Below, piece by piece: positions 34,073 through 44,405 of a stretch of 64,000 nucleotides of DNA. Position numbers and translations under genes: made by a program. This DNA is from Syngnathus acus. Taxonomy: Eukaryota; Chordata; Actinopteri; Syngnathiformes; Syngnathidae. The notes beneath the pieces are model-generated. The model did no database searches and was not told where the DNA came from. It worked only from the letters and a program-made list of their open reading frames with translations. How positions within the stretch are numbered: the stretch's first letter is position 1; every line of letters starts with the position of its first letter. The DNA lies in the NCBI RefSeq assembly GCF_901709675.1, contig NC_051089.1, forward strand, positions 21,057,508-21,121,507, in the 5' to 3' direction.

Positions 34073-35837
34073 TAGGGCTGTGGACTCGGTCGGATTTTTG
34101 CACCGAGTCCGAGTCCGGCCTCTTGACCATGAGTCCGAGTCCGGCTGTCCGTTTTTTCTGTTAATTCATGTGACTGCTTAGTCTTTATTCAAGGCTAATT
34201 TAGATCAAAATCTAAATAATTACAACAGTTTTGTGATGGCTTTGTCTTTATTAAACATATAAACGAATACAATAAACAGATACTTTCAAGTTTTAATCAT
34301 TAATTACACCATTATAGCTCAGACATTTATCTAAACACAAATAATTAGTGACGACCCCTTATTTGGAAAGCGAAAAACCCATGTCGTACGGCGTCAGCAC
34401 TATGTTGTTTTCAATAAAAACATGAAGAACTCACGTTTGCGTCAGTCAATTTTAATTTTTATAAAGGATTATTCTCATTTGATGTCTTTAAATTCATCCG
34501 CGTTCTGCCATTGAAGCGGGGTGCATTCAAAGACCAGTCGTACAGACGGAACACTCATTTACTTCACCAAAACGCAACAATATAATTACGTGAGCTCTTT
34601 GCATAAACCTCGATGCAAAGAAACTCCTCTTTTTGGGTACAGGCTACAAGGAGTATATATTACAAAGGAGACTTTATACTTAATTGTGATCATCATTCAT
34701 CCATCCATCCATTTTATTTTATTACTCAGGTATTTTCAAAGCAAATTAATATTGTTGCATTTATTAATTTGCTTTAACATGACAGCGCAATATAATTAAA
34801 AGCTGACACGATAGCAATGTCAAACGTGTTCATTTAAGAAAAAGCCACACACGTTTTGTGATCAAATCTTTCATAACGAGAATGATTTGAGTGAATTGAT
34901 TTTACAATTTTTATCCCCCCTCCCCACCATCTGTCACTTTGCTTGGGACAAAAGGAGCCTTCAGAACTGAAATGTCTTCTCAATTATTCATTCAAATCAA
35001 TTCACTCAAATCATTCTCGTTATGAAAGATTTGATCACAAAACGTTTCCGTCTGTACGACTGGTCTTTGAATGCACCCCGCTTCAATGGCAGAACGCGGA
35101 TGAATTTAAAGACATCAAATGAGAATAATCCTTTATAAAAATTAAAATTGACTGACGCAAACGTGAGTTCATGTTTTTATTGAAAACAACATAGTGTTGA
35201 CGCCGTACGACGCCGTACGACATCGGTTTTTCGCTATAATTCGGTATAATTCGAGGTAGTCCACCCTCACCCAAAGTTAAGGTTTCATGGGAATATTATT
35301 GTCATAATTGTCTGGACCATATATGATAATTGTTTAATGGTAGTTATTGATAGATCTTGAAAATGTCAAGTTATAGGTGCATAAGACTATGTTGTTCATG
35401 CATATAGCACGTTCATTGTAAGAGGGGAAGAGATGTTGTGTATTTTGGGCTAACTCAAATTCCGTAGTAGAAAAACCCCGGAAGTGGGATGGGCATTCTG
35501 TGTTGTTCTGGTACGCCCTGTGAACGCACTGTGAGTAAGGAATAAAGCAGTTATCATTCACGTCGTTGTCCGACCTATTCTTGCTATCTAAGAACCTGGA
35601 AAATAGTAAGGATATAACATATATCACGGGTCATTACGACGAGTTTGGTGGAGTTTTTACTGCTTCTTCCAACTCCTACCGCGCTGACTGTAACCTGACA
35701 CTCTCTGGCTGCGTCTTGCCTCTTTTTTTTATTGTCGGACTCGGTGGACTCGGGCAAAATCAGCACCGAGTCCGAGTCCGGCAAAAATGCCCGAGTCCGA
35801 CCGAGTCCCCGAGTCCGAACCGAGTCCACAGCCCTGA
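34073..35837. mobile_element. hAT MITE, AGGGCTGTGGACTCGG family, copy 1
   Basis: The ends TAGGGCTGTGGACTCGG and CCGAGTCCACAGCCCTGA are flanked by an 8-bp duplication with one mismatch (CTCAAAAC at 34065-34072, GTCAAAAC at 35838-35845). Subterminal CCGAGTCCGAGTC repeats occur on both sides. The left 290 bp match copy 2 (44500-45868). A long-inverted-repeat element (34359 to about 35240) is inserted where copy 2 is uninterrupted. Confidence 0.87.
34359..35240. mobile_element. long-inverted-repeat (foldback-like) element A
   Basis: The left arm (34371-34560: AAAACCCATGTCGTACGGCG onward) is the reverse complement of the right arm (35045-35232). A second inverted pair (34857-34903 and 34998-35037) flanks the centre. 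Homology to copy 2 of the surrounding MITE stops at 34358. The same arm sequence forms the ends of the larger relative at 36953-39143, but the outermost about 65 bp are missing here. No coding sequence. Confidence 0.75.
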
Positions 35838-36075
35838 GTCAAAACACTTTGAAAACACATCAGATTTCAATGGTGAAAAAAAAAATGTTGGCTATCTGTC
35901 CTGATATGGACAGTTTAATGTCTCAGGAACAAAAGGATGCCACATCTTTTGATGGAAATAAAGGTTTTCAGCCAACAGAGGGCTCTGTATATAGACACCC
36001 CAAAAATCTAAGTGTAAAAATTATATGGCAGGCTCGTCCATTTTGCCTTAATTCAATTTCTGCAACTCAAAATTC

Positions 36076-36468
36076 TTTTCAATATCTTGTGTGGCCCCCA
36101 CGAGCTTGTATGCATGCTTGACAACGTCGCGGCATGCTCCTAATGAGACGACGAATGGTGTCTTGTGAGATGTCCTCCCAGATCTGTCTAAGGGCATCAG
36201 TGAGCTCCTGTAAAGTCTGAGGAGCAACCTGGCGGCATCTGATGGACCGAAACATTATGTCCCAGAGGTGTTCTATCGGGTTTAGATCAGGTGATCGTGA
36301 GGGCCATTCAATTGTGTCAATTCCTTCATCCTCCAGATACTGTCTGCGTACTCTTGCCACATGAGGCCGGGCATTGTTGTGGATCAGGAGGAGCCCAGTA
36401 GCAGTAGGTCACTGCACCATGGGTGCAAGGATTTCATCCCGATACCAAATGGCAGTCAGACTGCCGTT
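36076..36468 (-). pseudogene. Tc1-B transposase, C-terminal piece
   Basis: The minus strand reads IWYRDEILAPMVQ, a stop, then IHNNARPHVARVRRQYL, WPSRSPDLNPIEHLWDIM and CIQARGGHTRY. The usual catalytic Asp in the QDNARPH motif is Asn here, and an in-frame stop precedes it, so this copy is dead. The N-terminal piece lies at 41377-41902. Confidence 0.87.
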
Positions 36469-36952
36469 CTCTAGCCTATTGGTTCTCAAATGGGGAGTAC
36501 GCGTACCCCTGGGGGTACGTGGAGGTACTCCAGGCGGTACGTGAGATTTAAAAAAAAAATATACCGGTATTTAAAAAAAAAAAGAAAAAAAACAGCAAGC
36601 CTGATTGTCTTGAGAATTAGTTATAAAAAGTTTAATGAAATACAAATGTATGTTTTATATTCAGTATTCAATTTGAATCCTTAAAAAACGGACTCTCCAC
36701 GAACCAATAGCAGTCACCTGCTGTTGCCTTGACGACGCACCGTAACAAGGAGATGTAGCTAAAGCGTAGCAGCGATGCTGCTGTTGAAAACACGGAGAAA
36801 CAAGTAAAAAATAAGGCAAGACCAGAGCCGACAAAGTACCGACAGTACATGGAAGACTATTGTTTGATGGGATTTACGTCCACAAGTTGTAACCCACCCA
36901 AAGCGCTGTGCTTATTTTGCGGGGAGAAATTTGCCAACGCTAGCATGAAACA

Positions 36953-39143
36953 GGTGTTGTGCTCGATTTGGTTCCCCCGTGAGATCATGTTCCCCCTGCC
37001 GCGGGAGCGCGCACGCCTTGTTTGGAAAGCGAAAAACCGATGCCGTACGGCGTCGTACGGCGTCAACACTATGTTGTTTTCAATAAAAACATGAAGAACT
37101 CACGTTTGCGTCAGTCAATTTTAATTTTTCAAAAGGATTATTCTCATTTGATGTCTTTTAAGTTCATCCGCGTTCTGCCGTTGAAGCGGGGTGCATTCAA
37201 ATACCAGTCGTACAGACGGAACACTCATTCACTTTACCAAAAAGCAACGATATAATTACGTGAGCTCTTTGCATAAACCTCGATGCAAAGAAACTCCTCT
37301 TTTTGGGTACCGTTACATCTTACAAGGAGTATATATTACAAAGGAGACTTTATACTTAATTGTGATCATCATTCATCCATCCATTTTATTACTCAGGTAT
37401 TTTCAAAGCAAATTAATATTGTTGCATTTATTAATTTGCTTTAAAATGACAGCACAATATAATTAAAAGCTGACACTATAGCAATGTCAAACGTGTTCAT
37501 TTAAGAAAAAGCCACACACGTTTTGTGATCAAATCTTTCAGAACGAGAATGATTTGAGTGAATTGATTTGAATGAATAATTGACAAGACATTTCAGTTCT
37601 GAAGGCTCCTTTTGTCCCAAGCAAAGTGACAGGTGGTGGGGAGGGGGGATAAAAATTGTAACAGGAACTCTATAAAAAATGTCAACCTGTCAGAATTTGT
37701 GCCCCCCTCCCATTTTGAGAACGGTGAGTCCTGGACATCGACTGGCTTTTTTTCTGTCTTCCTGGGGGACTGTTCAGGTTGTGTGGCAAATTTGAACAGA
37801 TACCCTCATTCCTAGGCCAAATTACAGTGGGGGAACACATCCTCACGGCGGCCCCGTGAGGATATGTTCCCCCCCTTATTTTGAGAATGGTGAGTCCTGG
37901 ACTCCAACTGTTTTTTTTTCTGTCTTCCTGGGGGTCTGTTCAGGTAGTGTGGCAAACTTGAACAGGTTCCCTCATTCCTAGGCCAAATTACAGGGGGGGA
38001 ACACATCCTCACGGCAGCCCCGTGAGGATATGTTCCCCCCCTTATTTTGAGAACGGTGAGTCCTGGACTCCAACTGTTTTCTTTTTTCTGTCTTCCTGGG
38101 CGTCTGTTCAGGTAGTGTGGCAAATTTGAACAGGTTCCCTCATTCCTAGGCCAAATTACAGGGGGGGAACACATCCTCACGGCGGCCCCGTGAGGACATG
38201 TCCCCCCCCCCCCCCTCCCCCTTATTTTGAGAACGGTGAGTGCAGGACTCCAACTGTTTTTTTTCTCTGTCTTCCTGGGGGTCTGTTCAGGTAGTGTAGC
38301 AAACTTGAACAGGTTCCCTCATTCCTAGCCCAAGTTACAGGGGGGGACACATCCTCACGGCGGCCCCGTGAGAATATGTCGTTCCCCCCCTCATTTAAAA
38401 CGGTGTATATGTAAATAAATGATTTGTGCACTGATAACTTTACAATATTGGATACTAAATAAATAAATAAACAAATAGATAATTATGTTTTCCTTCTTTT
38501 GGTCAAACAATATTGTCTTGAATTCAAACTTGTCACCGAAGCACCCATTTTACCCCACCTTGTAAGTGTGCACTTAATGTCATTTCGCCATTTGTTTTCT
38601 GACAACAATACGCTGCCGCACAATGGACCCAACTATTTATCAACAAATGATTGCCTACAAAACAAAACGTGAATACCCAAATGGTATTACGAAAAGGAGA
38701 AGTACGTTATGAGAAGAAAAGCTTCTTTTTACAACGTTGAGGGTGAGATACACAAGTGTCAGTCGCTCCTCAGTATAAGTCGCCCCCCCACCCAAACTAT
38801 GAAAAAAAACGCGACTTATAGTCCGAAAAATACGATAATCATATCGTTGCTTTTTGGTGAAGTGAATGAGTGTTCCGTCTGTACGACTGGTCTTTAAATG
38901 CACCCCGCTTCAACGGCAGAACGCGGATGAACTTATAGACATCAAATGAGAATAATCCTTTCGAAAAATTAAAATTGACTGACGCAAACGTGAGTTCTTC
39001 ATGTTTTTATTGAAAACAACATAGTGCTGACGCCGTACGACGCCGTATGGCATCGGTTTTTTGCTTTCCAAACAAGGCGTGCGCGCTCCCGCGGCAGGGG
39101 GAACAAAATCTCACAGGGGAACCAAATTGAGCACAACACCGGC
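36953..39143. mobile_element. long-inverted-repeat element B with hairpin tandem repeats
   Basis: The arms of about 300 bp start GGTGTTGTGCTC (left, 36955) and end GAGCACAACACC (right, about 39141). The left arm (36955-37260) is the reverse complement of 38850-39142. It splits the BED finger of the hAT transposase exactly between ASMK and PAHLQRH. The flanks CAGG and CCGG suggest a 4-bp target duplication, which I cannot confirm. The interior holds a tandem array (37700-38395) and a short CCGTAATTTTCGG-family end (38760-38838). Element A at 34359 is a smaller relative. Confidence 0.8.
37700..38395. repeat. tandem array of 166-180-bp units, each with a hairpin
   Basis: Units are marked by CCTAG(G/C)CCAA at 37811, 37977, 38145 and 38324 (spacings 166, 168 and 179). 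In each, GGGGGAACACATCCTCACGG is followed after a few bases by CCGTGAGGATATGTTCCCCC, a 20-bp stem with one mismatch. C-tract length varies between units. Confidence 0.92.
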
Positions 39144-41376
39144 ACATCTCCAGCGGCATCTCACCACAAAACACGGATGCCATGTTGGTAAGCCACCGGA
39201 GTTCTTCAGGAGGAAACTTTCTGACTTCAAGTCATCCCAAGACACAATGCGAAAAGCCTCCACTACATTAGCCAAAGCCCTGGAGGCTTCTTATGCGGTT
39301 TCTTTGCTCGTAGCTAAAGCCAAAAAAACGTTCCCCATAGCTGAAGAGCTGCTGCTCCCCGCCGCTGTTGTATTGGCCGAAACTATGCTAGACAAAAAAA
39401 TCTGCGGATACATTAAAAACTGTGCCTTTGTCTAATGACACCGTTTGCCGCAGAATAGACAAAATGGGTGCAGACATTGTCGAACAAGTTGTGGGAAAAC
39501 TTGGAGACTCTTTTTCACTCCAGCTGGCTGAATCCACAGATGTCAGTGGGAATGCACAGATTGTTGCTTTTGTGAGATACATTGAGACTGACGACATTTG
39601 TGAACACATACTTTTCTGCAAAAGTCTGGAGGGGAGAACAACCGGAGAGGACACTTTTAATGTCGTTAACGCATTTTTCTTTGAAAATGGTATCAGCTGG
39701 AAATCCTGCAGCAGCGTGTGTACAGATGCGGCTGTATCAATGACGGGCAGTGCGAAAGGGCTCATCGCGCAGATTAAAAAGGAAAATCCCGACATTACTC
39801 ATCCCTGTGTGATTCACAGGGAAGCGTTAGCGTCCAAGAAAATGAGCCCCGTGTTGCATGATGTTTTGAACGACAGCATCAAAGTGATCAACTTCATCAA
39901 GTCAAGGCCACTTAATGCACGTTTGTTCCGCCGCCTCTGTGAAAACATGGGAGCTGAACACGTGCAACTCCTCCTGCATACAGAAGTGCTCTGGCTCTCT
40001 CGAGGGAAGATACTCAACAGGCTGTTGGAGTTACGAGCTGAAGTGCACACCTTTCTGACAGAGCACGGATCTCCCCATTACACCTTGTTTGAGAGCACGG
40101 ACTGGCTTGCAAAGCTTTGCTATCTGGCAGATATATTGAGCAAACTGAACAAACTGAATGTGTCTCTGCAGGGCAAAGACACCAGCATCCTGAACCTGTA
40201 TGACAAGGTGGGTGGTTTCCTGTAGAAAGCAGAGCTGTGGAAAAGGACATGTGGTCAGGAGAATTTCACCTGCTTTCCTCAGGTGGATGCTTTTCTCTCC
40301 AATGAAGATGTGGAGACAGCTCCAGTGAAGTTAGTCATAGTGGGACATTTGGCTAACTTGATAAAGGGCTTTCATTGCTACTTTGCTGACATGGAGGAGA
40401 AATCTGCATAGCTGAATTGGGTGAGAAACCCATTTCTCTTGTCTGAAGCAAAGAGAAGCAAGCTTCCTGTCACTCACCAGGAAAAACTGATGGAAGTGGC
40501 ATCTGACCAGATGAAGTTTGGCGCATCCACTCTCACACAGTTTTGGGTGTGTGTGAGGCAGGAGCACCCTGAGCTGGGAAAGAAAGCTTTGGAGCAGTTG
40601 CTGCCCTTTGCCTCCACATATTTATGTGAGACCTCCTTCTCTGCAATGACTGTGATCAAAACAAAGCAAAGAAACAGACTGAGCCTGGAGAAGAACTTGA
40701 TCACAGCAGTTGCCTCCCTGCCACCAAGGAAGATCCTCAGTGAGGTACAAGCCCATGTTTCTCACTAAAATGTAGTACGAGTGCAAAAGATTCATTCAAG
40801 CTTCAAGACTGTTCAACGCTTGTTCAATGCTTGTCAAATCAAAATCAAATGTTCAATGCAACAATTCAATTTTAAGAGAGAAAAAAGTTTCATTTTTTTG
40901 TATCCCAAAAGAGGTAAAGTTGATTATTTTTTATGAGCAAATCTTTATTTATTATTAAGTTATCAATTTATTTTGTAAATAAGATATTATTTATTTATAA
41001 TTAAGTTAATTTATTTTTGTGAACACATTTTTAGTTATGTATATTTTGATTTCCTTGCAAGAAATTATTACAAGAAAGATTAATATAAATTAGCAGTGTT
41101 CTGCATACAGTATTTGAGTTTTGAAAGGGTTTATGCCTTCTTGGTGGTCACCGTTTACTGTTTATCTTTGTTGTTTCTATATGCATTGTTTGAAACATCA
41201 ATGTGTCTGTCAGGTACATTGCTACAAGTTGTTTAACTTTAATAAATCAAACACTGATCGCACAATCCTGCACCTCTTTCTTTTCGACCAGAAATGTGTT
41301 GCGCTAGTACATGGCTGTAAAAATATTTCAAAAGGGGGACATCACTGAAAAAAGTTTGAGAACCACTGCTCTAGCC

Positions 41377-41902
41377 TGTAGAGGTCTGTTCGTCCTTCCA
41401 TGGAAATGCCTCCCCAGACCATCACTGACCCACCACTGAACCGGTCATGCTGAATGATGTTGCAGGCAGCATATCGCTCTCCTTGGCTTCTCCAGACCCT
41501 TTCACCTCTATCACAGGTGCTCAGGGTAAACCTGCTCTCATCTGTGAAAAGCACAGGGCGCCAGTGGCGGACTTGCCAATTCTGCTGTTCTATGGCAAAT
41601 GCCAATCGAGCTCCACGGTGCTGAGCAATGAGCACAGGGCACACTACAGGATGTCGTGCCCTGAGGCCACCCTCGTGAAGTCTGTTTCTGACTGTTTGGG
41701 CAGAGACATTCACACCAGTAGCCTGCTGAAGGTCATTCTGTAGGGCTGAGGCAGTGCTCAACCTGTTCCTCCTTGCGCAAAGCAGCAGATATCGGTCCTG
41801 CTGATGGAATGAGGACCGTCTACGGTCCTGTCCAGCTCTCCTAGAGTAACTGCCTGTCTCCTGGAATCTCCTCCATGCTATGGAGATTGTCCTGGGAGAC
41901 AC
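41377..41902 (-). pseudogene. Tc1-B transposase, N-terminal and central piece
   Basis: The minus strand encodes [20 protein letters not shown], the second helix-turn-helix ([17 protein letters not shown], then [12 protein letters not shown]), [12 protein letters not shown] with the first Asp, and [20 protein letters not shown]. It then meets the hAT duplication CTCTAGCC. The protein continues at 36468. Confidence 0.88.
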
Positions 41903-42149
41903 ACCAAATCTTCTTGCAACAGCTGTTAAAAAAGATCAAGAAGAGGAACTTGAAATGGCCTCCACCTGCAAAAGCAGTCCTGTTTTGGGGACCATCTCGT
42001 TGTTGCCCCTCTAGTGCACCTGTTGTTAATTCCATCAACACTAATGCATCTGAAACTGATTAACAACCCCCTCTGCCACGTACCTGACCAAAACCTTATC
42101 AGAAAAGTCGAATTGAATTCATGCCATACCCTGATAAAAAACTGTTCCT

Positions 42150-42330
42150 TTAATTTTTTTCGCGGTTCACCTATCGCGGCTTCGGTGCATCAGGGGTTTT
42201 TATTAAAACAAATATTGCGGATACATTCGGTGCATCGCGGCCTCGGTGCATCGCGGGTTTTTATGAAAACAAATATCGTGGATATATTCGGTGCATCGCG
42301 GCTTTTTGCGGCGTCACTTGGAGCGCGGGG
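42150..42330. mobile_element. pogo/Tigger-like terminal relic
   Basis: CGCGGTTCACCTATCGCGGC is followed by three diverged copies of a GGTGCATCGCGG block. This resembles the ends of pogo/Tigger elements in fish. It replaces the last bases of Tc1-B. No opposite end is seen. Confidence 0.5.
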
Positions 42331-42659
42331 CTTTGTCTGCCCATATGACTTTACAGCACACTATTGGCCGGTAGGGGAGACGAGAGCAATGGGAACATGT
42401 TGATCTCTATCCTTGCCGTTGATTGGCCTATAAGAGCAGTTCATCCACACTTTATCTCAGCCTCCTGCAGTCGCGCTACGTATCCACTCTTCCACTTCGT
42501 TCGCGTCAGCAGAATCGGCAGCATCTCTGATTTGCACTTATTTTGTCACGAACGAGGCAGGACAACCAAATGCAACATGGGCTCACACAAAGTTTAAGGA
42601 TGCTGGAATGACTGCTGAGCAGGAGAGCAGAGCTTGCTTCGTGCGTCATCGAAGCAGAA

Positions 42660-43217
42660 GGTCATAGCAAGCTTTTTAAAGCTATTTAAAAAGTATTTAA
42701 AGCTACAATAAAGTGTTTAAAAGTACAATGAAATGTTTAAAAATAAAATGATAAAAGTCTTGTACAGATGCCCTCGCGCTGGGCCGTGGGGGCGAGTCAG
42801 CCGGCCAGTACGCAAGAGCAGACATGTTTACACTTCATAAAAGGTTAATAAAAGTCTTGTTTGGATACTGTAACAATAAATTTACTTTTATTTATTTTAT
42901 TATTTATTTAAATAAGTAAGAATGTTTCTGAAAGTCAGTTTGACTTTAAAATGTTTACAAAAGTGTTTAAAAATACAATAAAGTGTTTGAAAATATAATA
43001 AAGTATATAAAACTATAATAAAGGTTCATGTAAGTCTTGTGCGGATATTTTAACAATATATGTATTTACTCTTCTTTATTTTTCTTTATTTTCTTATTTA
43101 TAGAATGTGTATGAAAATCAGTTTGACTTTAAAATGTTTACAAAAGTGTTTAAAAATACAAAAAAGCATTTAAAAGTACAATACAGTGTTTAAAATTACA
43201 ATAAAGGTTCATTAAAG
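42660..43217. repeat. AT-rich tandem repeat, about 180 bp period
   Basis: The block GTCAGTTTGACTTTAAAATG recurs at about 42938 and (as ATCAGTTTGACTTTAAAATG) about 43117, and TAAAAGTCTTG or TGTAAGTCTTG occurs at about 42750, 42848 and 43028. No coding sequence is evident. Confidence 0.7.
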
Positions 43218-43578
43218 TCCATCCATCCATCCATTTTCTGAACCGCTTATTCCCCACGGGGGTCGCGGGTGTGCTGGAGCCTATCCCAGCGTCATCGGGC
43301 AGTAGGCGGGGGACACCCTGAACCGGTTGCCAGCCAATCGCAGGGCACACAGAGACAAACAAACATTCGCACTCGCACTTAGGGACAATTTGGAGTGCTC
43401 AATCAGCCTACCAAGCATGTTTTTGGGATGTGGGAGGAAACCGGAGTGCCCGGAGAAAACTCACGCGGGCCCGGGGAGAACATGCAAACTCCACACAGGG
43501 AGGGCCGGAGGGGGAATCGAACCCGCACCCTCCTAACTGTGAGGCGGACGTGCTACCCAGTGCCCCACCGAGCCGCCC
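43218..43578 (-). mobile_element. V-SINE-like tRNA-derived SINE
   Basis: On the minus strand a tRNA-like head (GGCGGCTCGGTGG, a TAGCACGTCCG A-box region and GGTTCGATTCC B box) is followed by the conserved central domain (TTTTCTCCGGGCACTCCGGT, then TCCCACATCCCAAAAACATG). A 3' part ends in (ATGG)n. This is the layout of vertebrate V-SINEs as I know them. Confidence 0.82.
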
Positions 43579-43660
43579 AGTTCAAAATAAAGAAATGAAA
43601 AAAAAAATAAAATAAAATAAAGAAATGAAAACAATAAATAATAATAATAATAAACACATT

Positions 43661-44055
43661 GTCAAAAATGAAATGTATCATGTAATCATGAAATGCATCA
43701 TAAAAATATAGTAATTCGCCCATCTATGGCCTTTGACATTATGAGTCAGTATTATGCTAGCACATTTTCAAAGTTGTGTGGTTTGGTTGAAGGTCATAAT
43801 TGTTCTCTTAGTTTTGTTTTGTTTGTTTCTGTCAAAAATGAAATGTATCATGTAATCATGAAATGTATCATAAAAATATAGTAATTAGCCCATCTATGGC
43901 CTTTGACATTATGAGTCAGTATTATGCTAGCACATTTTCGAAGTTGTGTGATTTGGTTAAGGTCATAATTGTTCTCTTAGTTTTGTTGTTTGTTTGTGTC
44001 AAAAATGAAATGTATCACGTAATCATTAAATGTATCATGCAATATTGTAATGTCA
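43661..44055. repeat. tandem repeat, 170/167-bp period
   Basis: GTCAAAAATGAAATGTATCA begins at 43661, 43831 and 43998, so there are about 2.4 units. No product. Confidence 0.92.
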
Positions 44056-44234
44056 AGTGACATAGAAGTTAGGATGGTACAAAATGGTGCGTGAATGTGT
44101 ATTGGATTTGGCCCAGACGAATTAGCTTAGATGCAATTCCCAATTTCACCAGAAGATGGTGCCAAAGCTTGACTCGGAGACCTGAAGGGGGCCTAGTAGG
44201 GGTTACTTAGAAGTTAGTTCCATAAAATTAACTT

Positions 44235-44405
44235 TTGTTAACATTCGAGAGGTACGTTTTTGACCAAGAGGAAGGAGAACCCATATATGCTTTTGTTACA
44301 AGGCTAAGAGAAAAGTCTGCCTCTTGTGAATACGGAGCTATAAAAGATGAACTCATAAAGGACAGGCTTGTCCTTGGCATTGCTGATGAGGGCGCCAGAA
44401 ACCCG
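44235..44405 (+). pseudogene. Ty3/Gypsy gag fragment
   Basis: The plus strand reads FERYVFDQEEGEPIYAFVTR, then LREKSASCEYG and LIKDRLVLGIADEGAR. This matches the capsid region of Gypsy retrotransposon gag proteins (the EGEPI...YVT.LR...C.YG...D.LI.DRLV.GI pattern). Only about 55 codons remain, with no LTR next to them. A different coding relic follows directly. Confidence 0.75.

Larger units (their letters stand above)
36849..40768 (+). pseudogene. hAT transposase (BED finger, ZBED5-like), broken
   Basis: Coding starts at about 36849 with the BED zinc finger (CLMGFTSTSC, then ALCLFCGEKFANASMK) and resumes at 39144 after an insertion with PAHLQRHLTTKH, which supplies the finger histidines, then PPEFFRRKL. 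After a frameshift near 39415 come SNDTVCRRIDKM, SLQLAESTDVSGNAQIVAFV, VCTDAAVSMTG, HPCVIHREALASKKM and VLWLSRGKIL. These are hAT catalytic-core motifs; the region reads LAESTD where active relatives have (L/I)DEST. Stops interrupt at about 40223 and 40411. The C-terminal dimerisation domain (LLPFASTYLCETSFSAM) ends at 40768. The transposase would be about 620 residues if whole. It is inactive. Confidence 0.9.
36477..41368 (+). mobile_element. hAT element with transposase relic
   Basis: The ends TATTGGTTCTCAAATGGGG and AAAGTTTGAGAACCACTG are flanked by an exact 8-bp duplication CTCTAGCC (36469-36476, 41369-41376) inside the Tc1-B transposase gene. It carries a hAT transposase pseudogene and a 2.2-kb long-inverted-repeat element (36953-39143). 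Without that insertion it is about 2.7 kb. Confidence 0.92.
34060..42157 (-). mobile_element. Tc1/mariner element B, heavily interrupted
   Basis: The left end is CACTGCTCAAAAC after TA (34058-34059). The right side (GTTCCTTTAATTTTTTT at about 42137-42155) lacks the last bases and runs into a pogo-like relic. A hAT MITE sits 13 bp from the left end (34073-35837) and a larger hAT element (36477-41368) splits the transposase gene. Both hAT insertions have 8-bp duplications. Confidence 0.87.
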
